Assembly (NCBI GenBank): GCA_945928585.1
Contig: CAMENQ010000129.1
Coordinates: forward strand, 1 to 6,919
Source of the DNA: an uncultured Roseburia sp.
GTDB lineage: Bacteria > Bacillota > Clostridia > Lachnospirales > Lachnospiraceae
Direction of reading: 5' to 3'
Length of the DNA: 6,919 nucleotides
Notes under the pieces: generated by a model
What the model was told of the DNA's origin: nothing
What the model saw: the letters and a program-made list of their open reading frames with translations, nothing else
Databases searched by the model: none
Shown: positions 6,759-6,919 of the stretch, one piece after another
Layout: the number at the start of each line of letters is the position of its first letter
Position numbering within the stretch: the stretch's first letter is position 1
Position numbers and translations under genes: made by a program

Positions 6759-6828
6759 TAATACAGCTATGCACCAGGCTCAGGTCACCCTCATAAAAGC
6801 TAACCCACTCTAGCGCATAGCTGTATTA
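6759..6828. repeat. Perfect 14-bp inverted repeat enclosing 42 unexplained bases
   Basis: TAATACAGCTATGC (6759-6772) and GCATAGCTGTATTA (6815-6828) are exact reverse complements. The 42 bases between them are more GC-rich than the flanks. On the minus strand they can form small internal stems: AGG-GTGA-CCT with a GNRA-type loop, or GGTTA with TGACC. No U-tract follows on either strand, so it is not a simple terminator, and I could not match it to a riboswitch or ribozyme consensus I know. TATCAA occurs next to both ends (6753-6758 and 6832-6837, the latter offset by 3 nt), which might be chance. Candidates are a structured RNA, an operator region for recG, or a tiny element with terminal inverted repeats. 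Confidence 0.7.
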
Positions 6829-6893
6829 CACTATCAAATCAAAACGCAACAACATAAATCCATTAAATAAATCGGTTACACAAATTAGCTCAC

Positions 6894-6919
6894 TAAAAAA
6901 TCACGAATGCAAATTTATA
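6894..6919 (+). repeat. Copy 2 of the 26-bp repeat, at the window edge
   Basis: This segment read on the plus strand matches copy 1 (4489-4514, minus strand) at 23 of 26 positions, so recG and its upstream region lie between inverted copies. The core can form a weaker hairpin with two wobble pairs and one mismatch. In copy 1 the repeat runs directly into the terminator stem; whether copy 2 does so lies beyond the window. The rest of the gap (6829-6893) is AT-rich and shows no gene or clear signal. Confidence 0.55.

Noticed and set aside
6759..6828. Known riboswitch or ribozyme (THF, TPP, SAM, c-di-GMP, fluoride, twister, hammerhead)
   Set aside because: I compared the arms and interior by eye with the conserved cores of these families on both strands and found no convincing match. 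A covariance search could still overturn this.

Overview
The window is AT-rich, tightly packed, and nearly all coding is on the minus strand. AT-rich third positions, strong GGAGG-type ribosome binding sites, a probable TTG start, short intergenic gaps and U-tract terminators suggest a low-GC Firmicute. The T/E/S-rich envelope protein and overall style are most like an anaerobic gut clostridium of the Lachnospiraceae type. The family-level placement is inference, since there is no rRNA or marker tree to fix it.

In minus-strand (transcription) order from the right edge: a 285-bp intergenic region (about 6635-6919) holds an unexplained perfect 14-bp inverted repeat, a probable recG promoter, and one copy of a 26-bp repeat at the window edge. 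recG (branch-migrating DNA helicase) follows and ends at a clear hairpin/U-tract terminator, beside which lies the second, inverted copy of the 26-bp repeat. After a likely promoter comes a cluster that reads as one operon: ddl (D-Ala-D-Ala ligase), murF (which adds D-Ala-D-Ala to the UDP-MurNAc-tripeptide), a membrane-anchored protein with a CBM2-like carbohydrate-binding domain and a long Thr/Glu/Ser-rich tail, and a zinc-ribbon multi-pass membrane protein cut off by the left edge.

Ddl and MurF catalyse consecutive cytoplasmic steps of peptidoglycan precursor synthesis. The two downstream genes are tightly coupled to them: the SD of the CBM2-like gene overlaps the murF stop codon, and the last gap is 25 bp. 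An envelope role for these two is plausible but not shown. No mobile element, CRISPR array, tRNA or rRNA was found. The core genes are ordinary; the unusual material is the CBM2-like protein and the repeat architecture upstream of recG.
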